Source: Planctomycetaceae bacterium (GTDB lineage Bacteria; Planctomycetota; Planctomycetia; Planctomycetales; Planctomycetaceae). Taken from it: a stretch of DNA of 5,675 nt. The translations under genes and the position numbers were made by a program. The notes below the pieces were generated by a model. It had not been told where the DNA came from. It searched no databases and saw nothing but the letters and a program-made list of their open reading frames with translations. Shown here in pieces: positions 1 to 5,675 of the stretch (its first letter is position 1; every line of letters starts with the position of its first letter). The stretch spans positions 1 through 5,675 of the forward strand of contig DLVV01000235.1 in NCBI GenBank assembly GCA_003445035.1, written 5' to 3'.

Positions 1-1
1 G

Positions 2-307
2 TGCACCCAGCAGCGAGTCGGGCATCTTCTGGCCGTCGCGGCTGTTGAGGATCGGCTTGGGGTCGAAGAGGTCGACCTGGCTGGGGCCACCCTGCATGAA
101 CAACTGGATGATCGCCTTGGCACGCGGCTGGAAGTGAGGTTGCTTGGGAGCGAGATCGTAGAGTCGTGGCGTCGGCGGCGGCGCGTCGGCGGCCAGCAGT
201 CCCGAACCTCCGTAGAATTCGCGTCCGAACAGGTAGGCCAGGGCGGTGCCGTAGAGCCCGTCGGCGGCACTGCGGAAAAAATCGCGGCGGGCGAGCGGGT
301 TGGTCAT
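2..307 (-). CDS. DUF1501 family protein, N-terminal part (truncated by window edge)
   Basis: The first 102 residues of a DUF1501 protein, a family with an alkaline phosphatase/sulfatase-like fold that is abundant in planctomycetes; its substrate is unknown. The start is ATG at 307, with a weak GGGA about 7 nt upstream. Residues 7-11 are RRDFF, a twin-arginine export motif usual at the head of this family, followed by a modestly hydrophobic stretch (residues 18-28) and a possible cleavage region near LLAADA (37-42). This points to folded export through Tat. The block [17 protein letters not shown] (69-85) is the family hallmark close to the mature N-terminus, ahead of a segment ending [10 protein letters not shown] at the window edge. 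The gene starts 32 bp after the stop of the PSCyt1/DUF1549/DUF1553 gene with no terminator between, so the two are very probably co-transcribed. The catalytic-fold C-terminal half lies outside the window, so completeness cannot be judged. Confidence 0.93.
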   Translation of the reverse strand, partial: MTNPLARRDFFRSAADGLYGTALAYLFGREFYGGSGLLAADAPPPTPRLYDLAPKQPHFQPRAKAIIQLFMQGGPSQVDLFDPKPILNSRDGQKMPDSLLGA

Positions 308-339
308 GGGAGATTCCCGGAGGACGTGGTCGATTCGGG

Positions 340-3330
340 TCAGTCGATGAACAGGAAACCGGCCGAGTTGAGCAGGGTGTGGCAATAGGTTGCCAGGGCC
401 CGTTGCGACGGTGCGGATGCCGACGTCTGCGTCTTGGTCTTTGCCGGTGTGCCGGCCGCTTTCTGTCGCCAGAGCCGGGTCAGTTCCTCGAGCGCCGCCA
501 GCCCCACCTCGCGTTCGGTGTCGCTGGGCATGCGGTTGAGTGCCAACTGGTAAGCGCGTTCGACCTGCTTGTAGGGTTCTCGGCCCGCTTCGCGGGTGAC
601 CCGTTCGGCGAACGCGTCGGAGAGCTTGCGGATCATGCCGTCGTTGAACAGGTGGAGTGCCTGGCTGGCGACGGTCGAATCGGGCCGCTCGACGCAGTTG
701 GGGATCATCTGCGGCAGATCGAAGGTCTCGAGGATCGTCGGCATGTGCTTGCGGCGGTGCCGGATGTAGACCGATCGTCTCCATCCGTCGGAGGCTTCCC
801 GCGAGGTGACCAGCCCGTCGGGGCGGACATCGACCGGGTCGGGTGGACCGAAGGGCGTGTCGTGCAGTCGGCCGGCAACCGCCAGGATGCTGTCGCGGAC
901 CACCTCGGCGTCCATTCGTTTCAACGGCATCCGCCACAACAACCGGTTCTCGGGGTCGATCGCCTCGGCTTCGGGACGGATCGCCGAGATCTGCCGGTAG
1001 GCCGACGAGTTCATCATCACCCGGTGCATCCGCTTGATGCTCCAGCCCTGTTCGATCAGCGTGCGGGCCAGCCAGTCGAGGAGCCGGGGGTGAGACGGAC
1101 GGCTGCCGGTGTTGCCGAAGTTCGAGAGTGTTTCGACCAGGCCGCGGCCGAAGTGGTGGAACCAGATCCGGTTGACTATCACCCGGGCGGTCAGCGGATG
1201 GCCGGGGTCGACCAGCCAGCGGGCCATCGCCAGTCGACGACCCGTCGAGCGGGCACCCGGCCACGGCGGATTGATCTTCAGCGGCGTTTTCCCGTCGGTC
1301 AGGACACTGGGGACGCCGGGGCCGACGCGGTGACCCGGCTTGTTGTACTGCCCCCTGCGGAACAGCCAGGTCGGGGAGGGGGCACCGCGGTCCCACAGCG
1401 CCCGGATCCGCGGTTCGACCGGCATCTCCGCCTGAAGTTGCTTGACCCGGTCGTTGGTGGTCTTGGTGAGTGTCTTGAACCGGGGGTTTTGTTTCTTGAG
1501 CGCTGCGACGGTGATCGACAGTCGTTTCTCGAACTTGCCGGCCAGGTACTTCTGCACCGCGTCCCGCTTCTTCCCGGGCGTGGCGAGCATCCGGCGGAGA
1601 TCCTCACGAAGGACCTCGGGCAGTCCGGCCAGTCGCTTCTCGGCGTGCTGTTTTTCCAGGGACGTCTTGAGCTCAGCGAGTGCCTGTTTCGCGTCGGCGA
1701 TCTGTTTTTCGACGACGGCGCGCGAGGCCGCGTGTCGCTGTTGCTCTACGGGAGTCAGATAGGGCAACACGCGGCCGGCCGCCTTGCTCTTGGTCTGTCC
1801 GGGGACGAACGACGGCTTCAGCCAGTCGTAGACGTCGTAGGCTCCCTGGAAGACGGCGACCAGCCGGTAGTAATCCCGTTGCGGGATCGGGTCGTACTTG
1901 TGGTTGTGACACTGGGCACACTTGACGGTCAGTCCAAGAACGGACGAGCCGAGCACGTCGATTTCGTCGATGATCACCTCAAAGCGTTCGACCACGGTGT
2001 TGACGATGTCGCTGCCGGTGCCGTCGGGGGCCTGCCTGAGAAACCCGGTCGCCACCAGGTTGTCCATCAGTTCCGGGGTGATCGTCTCGGCGCTGGCCAC
2101 ATCGGCCAGTTCGTCCCCGGCGATCTGTTCCAGCAGAAAACGGTCGTAGGGCTTGTCGCCGTTGAACGCGCGGATCACGTAGTCGCGGTACCGCCAGGAA
2201 TGGGGGCGGATCGGGTCGGCGGACCGCTTGCCTTCCGAATCGGCGTAGCCGGCCAGGTCGAGCCAGTAGCGGCCCCAGCGTTCGCCGTAGTGTCGGCTGG
2301 CCAGAAACCGGTCGACCATCCGCGCGTAGGCCCCCGGCCGCTTGTCGCTCAGGAATGTTTCGACCTGCGTCCACGTGGGCGGTAACCCGGTCAGGTCGAA
2401 GGCAACGCGACGGACCAGGGTCAGCCGATCGGCTTCGGGCGAATACTCCAGAGATTTACCGTCAAGTGCCTTCAGCAGGAACGCGTCGATCGGACTGGAA
2501 ATCCTCGCAGCCAGGTCCCGCTTTGCCACCGACGGCACCGGGGGTTTCTTCGGTGCTCGGAACGCCCAGAAGTCGCGATCCTGTTTGCTGACCAGGCGAT
2601 CGGGCGTGGGACCGGCCACGTCGACAACGACCTTCACCTCGGGGGCTCCGGCAGCAATCCAGCCACGGATCGTCTCGAATTCTCCGACCTCGACGGGCCG
2701 GATCCCAAAATCGACCAGCAGTTTCGGTGGCGGCATGTCGCGGTCATGAATCTTCTTGACCAGCAGGCTGGCGTCGGGTTTTCCCGGCACGATGGCCGGT
2801 CCGGACTTGCCACCCTTGAGCATCGCTCGACGAGTTCTCAGGTCGAGGCCGCCCCGTTTTTCCCGGCCGCCGTGGCAGACCACGCAGCGGGTGAACAGGA
2901 TCGGCAGCACATCCTCCTGGGTCAGTGCCGCTTTTGCGTTGAAGTCTCCGCCGCGGGTCCTGGCACCGTTACGGATCCACGCGGTGATCTTGCTCACCTC
3001 GGCCCTGGTGGGTCGGTTCTTTCCGTCCGGCGGCATGCTGCCCTCGGCGAGCACCTCGACCAGCAGGCTCTTCTCGGGTTTTCCGGGAATCACCACCGCA
3101 CCGGTTTCACTGCCACGACGGATGCCGCTCAGGCTGCCCAAGTCGAGCGACCCCTTGGCCTTGCCGCCGGCGTGGCAGCGGCCACAGCGGGCCACCAGCA
3201 GCGGCCGGATATCGGTTTCGTAGACCACCGCCCTGGGCGGGGCCGCCGTCAGCGGCCGGGTGTGACAGGCGGGGGCCAGCAGGCCGGCGGCCAGGGTCGC
3301 GATCGGGATGAGGTCCGAGAGAGTCCGCAT
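340..3330 (-). CDS. Exported PSCyt1-PSCyt1-DUF1549-DUF1553 cytochrome-like protein
   Basis: A 996-residue planctomycete-type multidomain protein. Residues 1-30 look like a Sec signal peptide ([10 protein letters not shown], then a hydrophobic stretch); C22 follows LLAPA, a poor lipobox, so lipidation is doubtful. Two PSCyt1 (cytochrome c-like) domains follow. Domain 1 is about 41-125, with CGRCH at 49-53 and the probable axial Met in SMPP (M99). Domain 2 is about 141-229, with CVVCH at 149-153 and DMPPP (M199). DUF1549 (PSCyt2) spans about 278-500, with FDLTGLPP (311-318), [16 protein letters not shown] (352-367) and a third CxxCH, CAQCH (471-475). A Lys/Gln/Glu-rich, probably coiled-coil linker (525-635) leads to DUF1553 (PSD1) from about 663, with [13 protein letters not shown] (720-732), and the C-terminus ends [11 protein letters not shown], typical of the family. 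It should act outside the cytoplasmic membrane and bind at least two c-type haems; its reaction is unknown. I chose ATG 3330 over the GTG at 3393 because the latter adds 21 non-signal residues and would sit at the predicted transcription start. The partner DUF1501 gene lies 32 bp downstream. Confidence 0.95.
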   Translation of the reverse strand: MRTLSDLIPIATLAAGLLAPACHTRPLTAAPPRAVVYETDIRPLLVARCGRCHAGGKAKGSLDLGSLSGIRRGSETGAVVIPGKPEKSLLVEVLAEGSMPPDGKNRPTRAEVSKITAWIRNGARTRGGDFNAKAALTQEDVLPILFTRCVVCHGGREKRGGLDLRTRRAMLKGGKSGPAIVPGKPDASLLVKKIHDRDMPPPKLLVDFGIRPVEVGEFETIRGWIAAGAPEVKVVVDVAGPTPDRLVSKQDRDFWAFRAPKKPPVPSVAKRDLAARISSPIDAFLLKALDGKSLEYSPEADRLTLVRRVAFDLTGLPPTWTQVETFLSDKRPGAYARMVDRFLASRHYGERWGRYWLDLAGYADSEGKRSADPIRPHSWRYRDYVIRAFNGDKPYDRFLLEQIAGDELADVASAETITPELMDNLVATGFLRQAPDGTGSDIVNTVVERFEVIIDEIDVLGSSVLGLTVKCAQCHNHKYDPIPQRDYYRLVAVFQGAYDVYDWLKPSFVPGQTKSKAAGRVLPYLTPVEQQRHAASRAVVEKQIADAKQALAELKTSLEKQHAEKRLAGLPEVLREDLRRMLATPGKKRDAVQKYLAGKFEKRLSITVAALKKQNPRFKTLTKTTNDRVKQLQAEMPVEPRIRALWDRGAPSPTWLFRRGQYNKPGHRVGPGVPSVLTDGKTPLKINPPWPGARSTGRRLAMARWLVDPGHPLTARVIVNRIWFHHFGRGLVETLSNFGNTGSRPSHPRLLDWLARTLIEQGWSIKRMHRVMMNSSAYRQISAIRPEAEAIDPENRLLWRMPLKRMDAEVVRDSILAVAGRLHDTPFGPPDPVDVRPDGLVTSREASDGWRRSVYIRHRRKHMPTILETFDLPQMIPNCVERPDSTVASQALHLFNDGMIRKLSDAFAERVTREAGREPYKQVERAYQLALNRMPSDTEREVGLAALEELTRLWRQKAAGTPAKTKTQTSASAPSQRALATYCHTLLNSAGFLFID

Positions 3331-3395
3331 GCCGTTTCCGCCAGAGAACGTGTACGTGTTGGTTCCGGAAAGGCTCCGGTCCACATCCAGCACTC

Positions 3396-3425
3396 AGACT
3401 AGCCGCGCCCGAGGACGCCGGTCAA
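3396..3425 (-). promoter_or_regulatory. Candidate sigma70-type promoter for the PSCyt1/DUF1501 pair
   Basis: Read on the minus strand, TTGACC (3425-3420) matches the -35 consensus at 5 of 6 bases. An 18-bp spacer separates it from TAGTCT (3401-3396), which keeps the TA...T frame of a -10 box but matches only 3 of 6 bases. Transcription would begin near 3389, leaving a leader of about 60 nt before ATG 3330. It lies in the only gap between the lysine-rich gene and the cytochrome gene. This is a prediction from motif and position only. Confidence 0.38.
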
Positions 3426-3427
3426 TT

Positions 3428-3438
3428 CGGACCGTCCG
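3428..3438. promoter_or_regulatory. Short palindrome abutting the candidate -35 box, possible operator
   Basis: CGGAC-C-GTCCG is a perfect 5-bp inverted repeat around one central base. It lies 2 bp upstream of the candidate -35 hexamer and next to a run of seven G (3438-3444). The one-base centre makes it unsuitable as an RNA hairpin but compatible with binding of a dimeric protein. Such short palindromes arise often by chance in GC-rich DNA, and no regulator is encoded in the window. Confidence 0.15.
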
Positions 3439-3454
3439 GGGGGGATGGCGACGT

Positions 3455-3859
3455 TCATCTCCGGGCGGCACCGGTCACCCTGGCCAGTTCGTCCTGGAAA
3501 GTCCGTGCGAACTTCTGGTCACCGGAAAGATGCCGGTTGGCCATCGCCAGTTGCTTGCGGATCCGCTCGACCGCCTGCACCAGGGGTGTGATCACCCTGT
3601 CGGTGATCTCCTGCGGACTGAATTCCTCGAGTTCCTTGAAGGTCTGGACATCGAGGAACTGGAAGATCTGCCGGGCGGCGAAGTCGCCCTTGAATTCCAG
3701 GTCCAGTTCGGCCGTGCCGGCGATCCTCGGGCGACCCAGCGAAGTCGACGTTTTCCTGGTCGCGGCCTTCTTGCCCTTGCGGGACGACGAGGCCTTTTTG
3801 GCCGTGGTCGTTTTTTTCCTGGCCGCGGCGGTTTTGCTGTTCGTCTTCTTGCGTGCCAT
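3455..3859 (-). CDS. Small basic protein with histone H1-like lysine-rich N-terminal tail, function unknown
   Basis: A 134-residue protein with ATG at 3859 and TGA at 3457-3455. I do not recognise the family. It has two clear parts. Residues 1-42 are low-complexity and strongly basic, made almost wholly of K, R, A, T and S (ARKK, AAARKK, TTTAKK, SSSRKGKK, ATRK repeats), resembling the tails of histone H1-like bacterial proteins. Residues 43-134 have mixed charge and look mainly helical, with ELDLEFKGDF (51-60), IFQFLDVQTFKELEEF (64-79) and a long probable helix from about 82 to 108. There is no signal peptide, so it is probably cytoplasmic. The tail suggests contact with DNA, RNA or another polyanion; that is inference from composition. 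It starts 30 bp after the stop of the 208-residue gene, without a clear Shine-Dalgarno sequence, so the two are probably co-transcribed. The reading frame is supported by even residue composition beyond the tail and by its fit between neighbours. Confidence 0.82.
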   Translation of the reverse strand: MARKKTNSKTAAARKKTTTAKKASSSRKGKKAATRKTSTSLGRPRIAGTAELDLEFKGDFAARQIFQFLDVQTFKELEEFSPQEITDRVITPLVQAVERIRKQLAMANRHLSGDQKFARTFQDELARVTGAARR

Positions 3860-3889
3860 GGGCCGCGGACCGTTACTGCCGAGAAAGGG

Positions 3890-4516
3890 TCAGTCGGAGA
3901 CGACCTGGAGGGCGTGCCGGATTTCGCGTTCCGAGAGCAGGCCTTTGAGTCGACGCCCGAACCCGGGAGTGACCCGCCAGCGGCCGAGCACGTCGAACAT
4001 CTCGTCGAGCCGTTCTTCTTCGAGACACAACTCGTTCTTCATCCGCCGTGCTTCTTGCGGCGGCAGGTCTTCGAACTGCGAGATCACCAGGAAGTCACCT
4101 TCGCAGTCGAGAGCCATGTGGAGTTGTTTCATGGCCTCGGCCAGTCCGCCCTGGACGTCGCGGACCAGTCGCTGGGGCCCTCGCTCAAGCACGTCCGAGA
4201 ACTCTTCGAGGTTGACTCGAGCCATCCGGGCCGCGGTCTCGCACGCCGCGAAGATCACCGCTTCGTCGATCAACGAGGCAACATGGGTCTCCGAGCAGAC
4301 ATGTCGGTGCCAGGTTTCGGCGAGCAGGTCGAGTTGGACCTGGGGCGGGACGGATTGCAGGAACGGGACCCGTGTCAGGAACCCGAAGTTCTGCCACGGG
4401 TCCTGGTCGAACTGCCTGGCCAGGACCAGGCGTTCGAGTGTTTCGTGGAAACTGGCGCGGAACGCCGCGTAGGTCAGGTCGGTCCGCGGCAGAGGGTCAC
4501 TGCAGATGGTCAGCAT
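3890..4516 (-). CDS. Uncharacterised acidic helical protein of about 208 residues
   Basis: I do not recognise this protein and assign no function. From ATG 4516 it has 208 residues, is rich in E, L, R and F, and reads as mostly helical, with no signal peptide or membrane segment, so it is probably cytoplasmic. Visible landmarks are FDQDPWQNFGFLTRVPFLQSV (36-56), an H-R-H-V-C-S-E-T-H cluster (70-78) that could hold a metal but may be chance, a helix-like stretch about 81-110 (LIDEAVIFAACETAARMARV), FLVISQFEDLPPQEA (142-156), and a basic C-terminal segment GFGRRLKGLLSEREIRHAL (185-203). Cysteines are at 5, 74, 92, 138 and 164. The frame could start at GTG 4537, adding MCEHEIT; I prefer ATG 4516 because the extra residues look unlike a folded start, though neither has a good ribosome binding site. 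It is followed after 30 bp by the lysine-rich 134-residue gene, its probable operon partner. Confidence 0.8.
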   Translation of the reverse strand: MLTICSDPLPRTDLTYAAFRASFHETLERLVLARQFDQDPWQNFGFLTRVPFLQSVPPQVQLDLLAETWHRHVCSETHVASLIDEAVIFAACETAARMARVNLEEFSDVLERGPQRLVRDVQGGLAEAMKQLHMALDCEGDFLVISQFEDLPPQEARRMKNELCLEEERLDEMFDVLGRWRVTPGFGRRLKGLLSEREIRHALQVVSD

Positions 4517-4641
4517 GGTTATTTCATGCTCACACACCCACGCCGGCGTCTCAACAAGTTTCTGTCCGTCTCGGCGCCGGTTTCCGGGGGTTGGTCACCG
4601 ACGCGCGACAGACGTCTCACAGTCCACACCACCGTGCCAAT

Positions 4642-4663
4642 CCGACTTGACGGTTCCAGTCGG
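4642..4663 (-). terminator. Small hairpin after the upstream DUF1501 gene, weak terminator candidate
   Basis: On the minus strand CCGACT (4663-4658) can pair with AGTCGG (4647-4642) across a 10-nt loop, starting about 20 nt after the TAG stop of the DUF1501 gene. There is no T-run after the stem, so it is not a standard intrinsic terminator. The rest of the gap 4517-4682 shows no convincing -35/-10 pair; a TTGGCA at 4638-4633 has no matching -10 at usable spacing. Confidence 0.2.
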
Positions 4664-4682
4664 TCCGTTCGCCCGCGATCGG

Positions 4683-5675
4683 CTAGCCAGGGGCGGTCAA
4701 CTCTGGGATGGGCGTGCCGTTTCTGATCACCGGGATCGGTCGACCGGCGAAGTCGGCCAGGGCCAGGTGGTCGGAATCGATTCCCAGGTGACGGTAGATC
4801 GTCGCCAGGAAGTCGTCTCGGCCAACGATCCGATCGGTCGCATCTTCGCCGCGGGTGTCGGTGGCTCCGATCACCTGTCCCGGCGTGATTCCTCCACCGG
4901 CGAACAGGATCGAGGTGGCCCTGGGCCAGTGGTCGCGGCCCGGCTGGACGGTCCCCTTGGGAGCACTGGCGACGCCCTTGCCCGAACTGGCGACGTGCGA
5001 GATCTTGGGCGTACGTCCGAATTCTCCCGTGACCACGACCATCACGCGTCGATCCAGGCCTCGCTCGAAGAGATCCTCTATCAGCGCCGCCACCGCCTGG
5101 TCGTAGAACGGGCAACGGTGCTTGAGGCCTTCGAAGACGTTGTGGTTGACCGCGTGGTCGTCCCAGTTGCCGACCCGTCCGCAGAGTGATCCGTTGAAGG
5201 TCGTCGTGACCAGGTCGACTCCCGATTCGACCAGTCGCCTGGCCATCAGGGCCTGCTGGCCCCACCGGTTCCGTCCGTAGCGATCACGTGTGGCGGGGGC
5301 TTCTTTTTCCAGGTCGAAGGCCCGCTTGGCGGCTGGACCGGTCAGCACGTCCAGGGCCTGGGTCTCGAACTCGTCGAGCGCCTTCATCTGGTGGTACTGG
5401 TCGGCGTCACGGCTGAGTCGGTCCAGGCTTCGCCTCAGACCGATCCGTTCGCGGATCCGGGCCAGCTTCTGCTTGTCGCTGAGCCCGATGTTGGGCACCT
5501 GGAATCCGCTGCCGTTGGGGTCGCCGGTGACGGCGAACGGTTCGTAGGCCGGCCCCAGGTAGGCCGCACCCGCATACGGTACGGGGTTCACTCCGACGTA
5601 GTTGGGCAGTCCGTTGTAGGCATTCCGCCGCAAGCGGTGCACGATCGAGAACAGGTCGGGATGATCGGGTTTCTG
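4683..5675 (-). CDS. DUF1501 family protein, C-terminal 330 residues (5' end beyond window)
   Basis: The reading frame is open to the window edge, so the apparent GTG at 5642 is an internal valine codon; residues upstream (QKPDHPDLFSI) match the expected family context. Visible DUF1501 landmarks, numbered from the first codon in the window, are NGLPNYVGV (21-29), WGQQALMARRLVESGVDLVTT (138-158), WDDH (171-174) in WDDHAVNHNVF, VVVTGEFGRTPKI (213-225), GRDHWP (246-251) followed by AGGGITPGQVIGATD (259-273), and the C-terminal YRHLGID (294-300) and GRPIPVIRNGTPIPEL (311-326). The conserved Asp/His residues in WDDH and GRDHWP are those expected for the alkaline phosphatase/sulfatase-like fold, so the domain looks intact. 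It is probably exported by Tat like its relatives, but the signal lies outside the window. The stop is TAG at 4685-4683. It is probably the last gene of a separate PSCyt1/DUF1501 cassette, since its usual partner would lie further upstream. Substrate unknown. Confidence 0.94.
   Translation of the reverse strand, partial: QKPDHPDLFSIVHRLRRNAYNGLPNYVGVNPVPYAGAAYLGPAYEPFAVTGDPNGSGFQVPNIGLSDKQKLARIRERIGLRRSLDRLSRDADQYHQMKALDEFETQALDVLTGPAAKRAFDLEKEAPATRDRYGRNRWGQQALMARRLVESGVDLVTTTFNGSLCGRVGNWDDHAVNHNVFEGLKHRCPFYDQAVAALIEDLFERGLDRRVMVVVTGEFGRTPKISHVASSGKGVASAPKGTVQPGRDHWPRATSILFAGGGITPGQVIGATDTRGEDATDRIVGRDDFLATIYRHLGIDSDHLALADFAGRPIPVIRNGTPIPELTAPG

Noticed and set aside
166..2385. A 739-residue open frame on the plus strand
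   Set aside because: It is fully antisense to the well-supported cytochrome-like gene and the start of DUF1501. The translation is rich in R, G, V, D and H with no recognisable domain, as expected from an antisense shadow in GC-rich coding DNA.
3331..3393. A 21-residue N-terminal extension of the cytochrome-like protein starting at GTG 3393
   Set aside because: The extension is polar and would bury the signal peptide. Its start coincides with the predicted transcription start, and ATG 3330 gives a normal exported N-terminus.
4623..4638. A sigma54-like element (TGGCACG with a downstream half-site) on the minus strand
   Set aside because: The -24 half is good, but the -12 half lacks the required GC at the fixed 10-bp spacing, so it is not credible as a promoter.
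3308..4726. A 472-residue open frame on the plus strand
   Set aside because: It runs across three minus-strand genes and both gaps between them. It has low-complexity patches that mirror the lysine-rich tail and shows no family motifs.
4506..5189. A 227-residue plus-strand frame and a 248-residue minus-strand frame in another phase (4519-5265)
   Set aside because: Both overlap the DUF1501 coding frame, which carries unmistakable family motifs. Their composition is typical of shifted frames.
5640..5642. GTG start for the upstream DUF1501 gene
   Set aside because: The frame stays open to the end of the window and the protein lacks its N-terminal export signal and QGGPS-type block, so this codon is internal.

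Overview
The window (about 65% GC by eye) looks like a chromosomal segment from a planctomycete or a close relative. The evidence is a pair of protein types that is hugely expanded and typically co-located in that phylum: a large secreted PSCyt1/DUF1549/DUF1553 cytochrome-like protein and a DUF1501 protein of the alkaline phosphatase/sulfatase-like fold. Weak or absent Shine-Dalgarno sequences ahead of most starts also fit that phylum. The genus cannot be named from this sequence.

Every gene I can support lies on the minus strand, so the reading order runs from high to low coordinates. (1) 5675-4683 is a DUF1501 protein whose N-terminus lies beyond the window. (2) After a 166-bp gap that contains a small hairpin comes 4516-3890, an acidic, helix-rich protein of about 208 residues that I do not recognise. 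(3) 30 bp further on is 3859-3455, a 134-residue protein with a lysine/alanine/threonine tail like histone H1, also unrecognised in its C-terminal part. (4) After a 124-bp gap with a plausible sigma70-type promoter comes 3330-340, a 996-residue exported protein with two tandem PSCyt1 haem-binding domains followed by DUF1549 and DUF1553. (5) 32 bp further on, 307-2 is the N-terminal third or so of a second DUF1501 protein with a twin-arginine signal; it runs off the window.

Genes 4 and 5 form the classic two-gene planctomycete cassette, presumably one transcript. Gene 1 is probably the distal member of another such cassette. The two small genes between them form their own close-set pair and are the least explained content. 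The function of the cassettes is unproven; proposals in the field link such clusters to extracytoplasmic redox chemistry or polysaccharide breakdown, but nothing in this window names a substrate. The large plus-strand open frames are antisense shadows in GC-rich coding DNA. I saw no RNA gene, CRISPR array, insertion sequence or phage feature. There is no gene-free stretch longer than 300 bases.
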